This document shows, one piece after another, positions 5,595 through 6,226 of a stretch of DNA of 6,226 nucleotides. Numbering within the stretch: the first letter of the stretch is position 1; each line of letters starts with the position of its first letter. The stretch comes from a bacterium. GTDB taxonomy: Bacteria; Vulcanimicrobiota; Vulcanimicrobiia; Vulcanimicrobiales; Vulcanimicrobiaceae. The DNA is taken from contig JAKAPO010000151.1 in assembly GCA_021807065.1 (NCBI GenBank), positions 1 to 6,226 of the forward strand, in the 5' to 3' direction. The translations under genes were made by a program, and so were the position numbers. Below the pieces are notes generated by a model that did no database searches, had not been told where the DNA came from, and saw only the letters and a program-made list of their open reading frames with translations.

Positions 5595-6226
5595 CGAAGG
5601 CTATCCAGTATTCTGCGTTGGTCATGCCACCGTAATAGTATTCGACGTCTGCGCCTGTAAATGCCGCCTGCAAACCTTCGCCGAGTCTGCGCGCGTCTTT
5701 CTCTCGCTGTCCTCTGCCGTAATAGAGCGTTATCAGTCCCCCGCGCTGCCCGTTACGCATCGCTTCGACCGCTTTGACGGCAACATCCGTCAGCGTTGTG
5801 CCACCGATCAGCATCTCATCCACGAGCGCCGCGGGTGCACCGCGCGCGACGCAAATGCCACCGGCCGTGGTGGTTCTGGCAGCAAGAAAGAGGCGCGCGC
5901 CGCGCGTACCCTGAACCGCACTTTCGAGCTGGGATTCGCTCGGTTCGGTAGTTGCGCTCATCGCAAGAAGCCCGGCGACGCCTTCAAGAACGTTGCGGCT
6001 CGGCACGATCGTTACATTCTTCGCAGTGACGGCTGCCGCTTCTTTTGCCGCAGGGATGACATTCGCGTCGTTTGTGAAGAGGTAGACACGCGCGCTCAGG
6101 CATTTGTTGATTGCCAAGAGTAGGTCTCGGACGCTCGGGCTCTGCGTCGCGGTATTCAGAACCACTTCCGTCCCTAGCTCGCGAGCAATTGCCTCGAAGC
6201 CGTCTCCGGGAACGACGGAAAGATCG
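5587..6226 (-). CDS. fakA: Fatty acid kinase subunit FakA (DAK2-fusion YloV family), C-terminal fragment
   Basis: The gene enters from the right edge; about 212 codons remain, of roughly 550 in the family. FakA phosphorylates the fatty acid held by FakB, using ATP, in the cytoplasm. The visible part is the C-terminal domain of YloV-like proteins: PGDGFEAIARELGTEVVLNT at 6-25 of the visible part, then SPSVRDLLLAI (matching the usual NPSTxDILxAI), TNDANVIPAAKEAA at 51-64 (matching PNNxNIxxAAxQAA), and VTIVPSRNVLEGVAGLLAMS (matching VIPTKSxxQGxAAL). The final part ends with YYYGGMTNAEYWIAFDE, close to the xxGGQPxYxYxxxxE ending of relatives. The ATP-binding DhaL (DAK2) domain would lie outside the window. 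A GTG at 6165 is internal, since the frame and homology continue upstream of it. The stop TAG overlaps the plsX ATG by eight bases. The identification is strengthened by adjacency to plsX and a DegV/FakB gene; in Bacillus yloV is also near plsX. Confidence 0.9.
   Translation of the reverse strand, partial: DLSVVPGDGFEAIARELGTEVVLNTATQSPSVRDLLLAINKCLSARVYLFTNDANVIPAAKEAAAVTAKNVTIVPSRNVLEGVAGLLAMSATTEPSESQLESAVQGTRGARLFLAARTTTAGGICVARGAPAALVDEMLIGGTTLTDVAVKAVEAMRNGQRGGLITLYYGRGQREKDARRLGEGLQAAFTGADVEYYYGGMTNAEYWIAFDE

Noticed and set aside
4774..6123. Plus-strand open frame of 449 codons antisense to plsX and fakA
   Set aside because: Same reasoning: it shadows well-conserved genes, its translation is low-complexity Ala/Ser/Arg-rich, and no domain is seen.

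Overview
The window is a compact, GC-rich (about 60% by eye) piece of a bacterial chromosome. Every supported gene lies on the minus strand, so transcription runs from high to low coordinates. The order is: C-terminal part of fakA (5587-6226, cut by the window edge), plsX, a DegV/FakB-family fatty-acid-binding protein, hemW, a membrane-anchored PIN-TRAM protein of the YacL type, ispD, ispF, and the first 26 codons of cysE (80-1, cut by the other edge). Junctions are overlapping, abutting, or separated by at most about 25 bases. I see no internal terminator or obvious promoter, so the block is most simply read as one long housekeeping operon.

Upstream half (6226-3721): FakA, PlsX and the DegV/FakB protein together form a plausible exogenous fatty-acid activation module. 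FakB presents a fatty acid, FakA phosphorylates it, and PlsX interconverts acyl-phosphate with acyl-ACP for phospholipid synthesis. Middle (3721-1500): HemW, a radical-SAM heme chaperone, is followed by an integral-membrane PIN-TRAM protein. Downstream half (1499-1): IspD and IspF carry out two steps of the MEP isoprenoid pathway, followed by serine O-acetyltransferase (cysteine synthesis).

The order PIN-TRAM, ispD, ispF, cysE resembles the Bacillus yacL-ispD-ispF-gltX-cysE-cysS block without gltX. The high GC argues against a typical low-GC Firmicute. A deep-branching GC-rich Gram-positive-like or candidate-phylum lineage (for example Vulcanimicrobiota/Eremiobacterota or a relative) would fit, but that assignment is a guess.

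I found no mobile element, CRISPR array, RNA gene, phage gene or defence system, and no gene-free stretch over 300 bases. The most notable points are a roughly 76-residue C-terminal extension on IspD with a possible ACT-like fold, the contiguous fakA-plsX-fakB arrangement, and an ambiguous start for the PIN-TRAM protein next to a hairpin. I do not see a clearly new biological system here.
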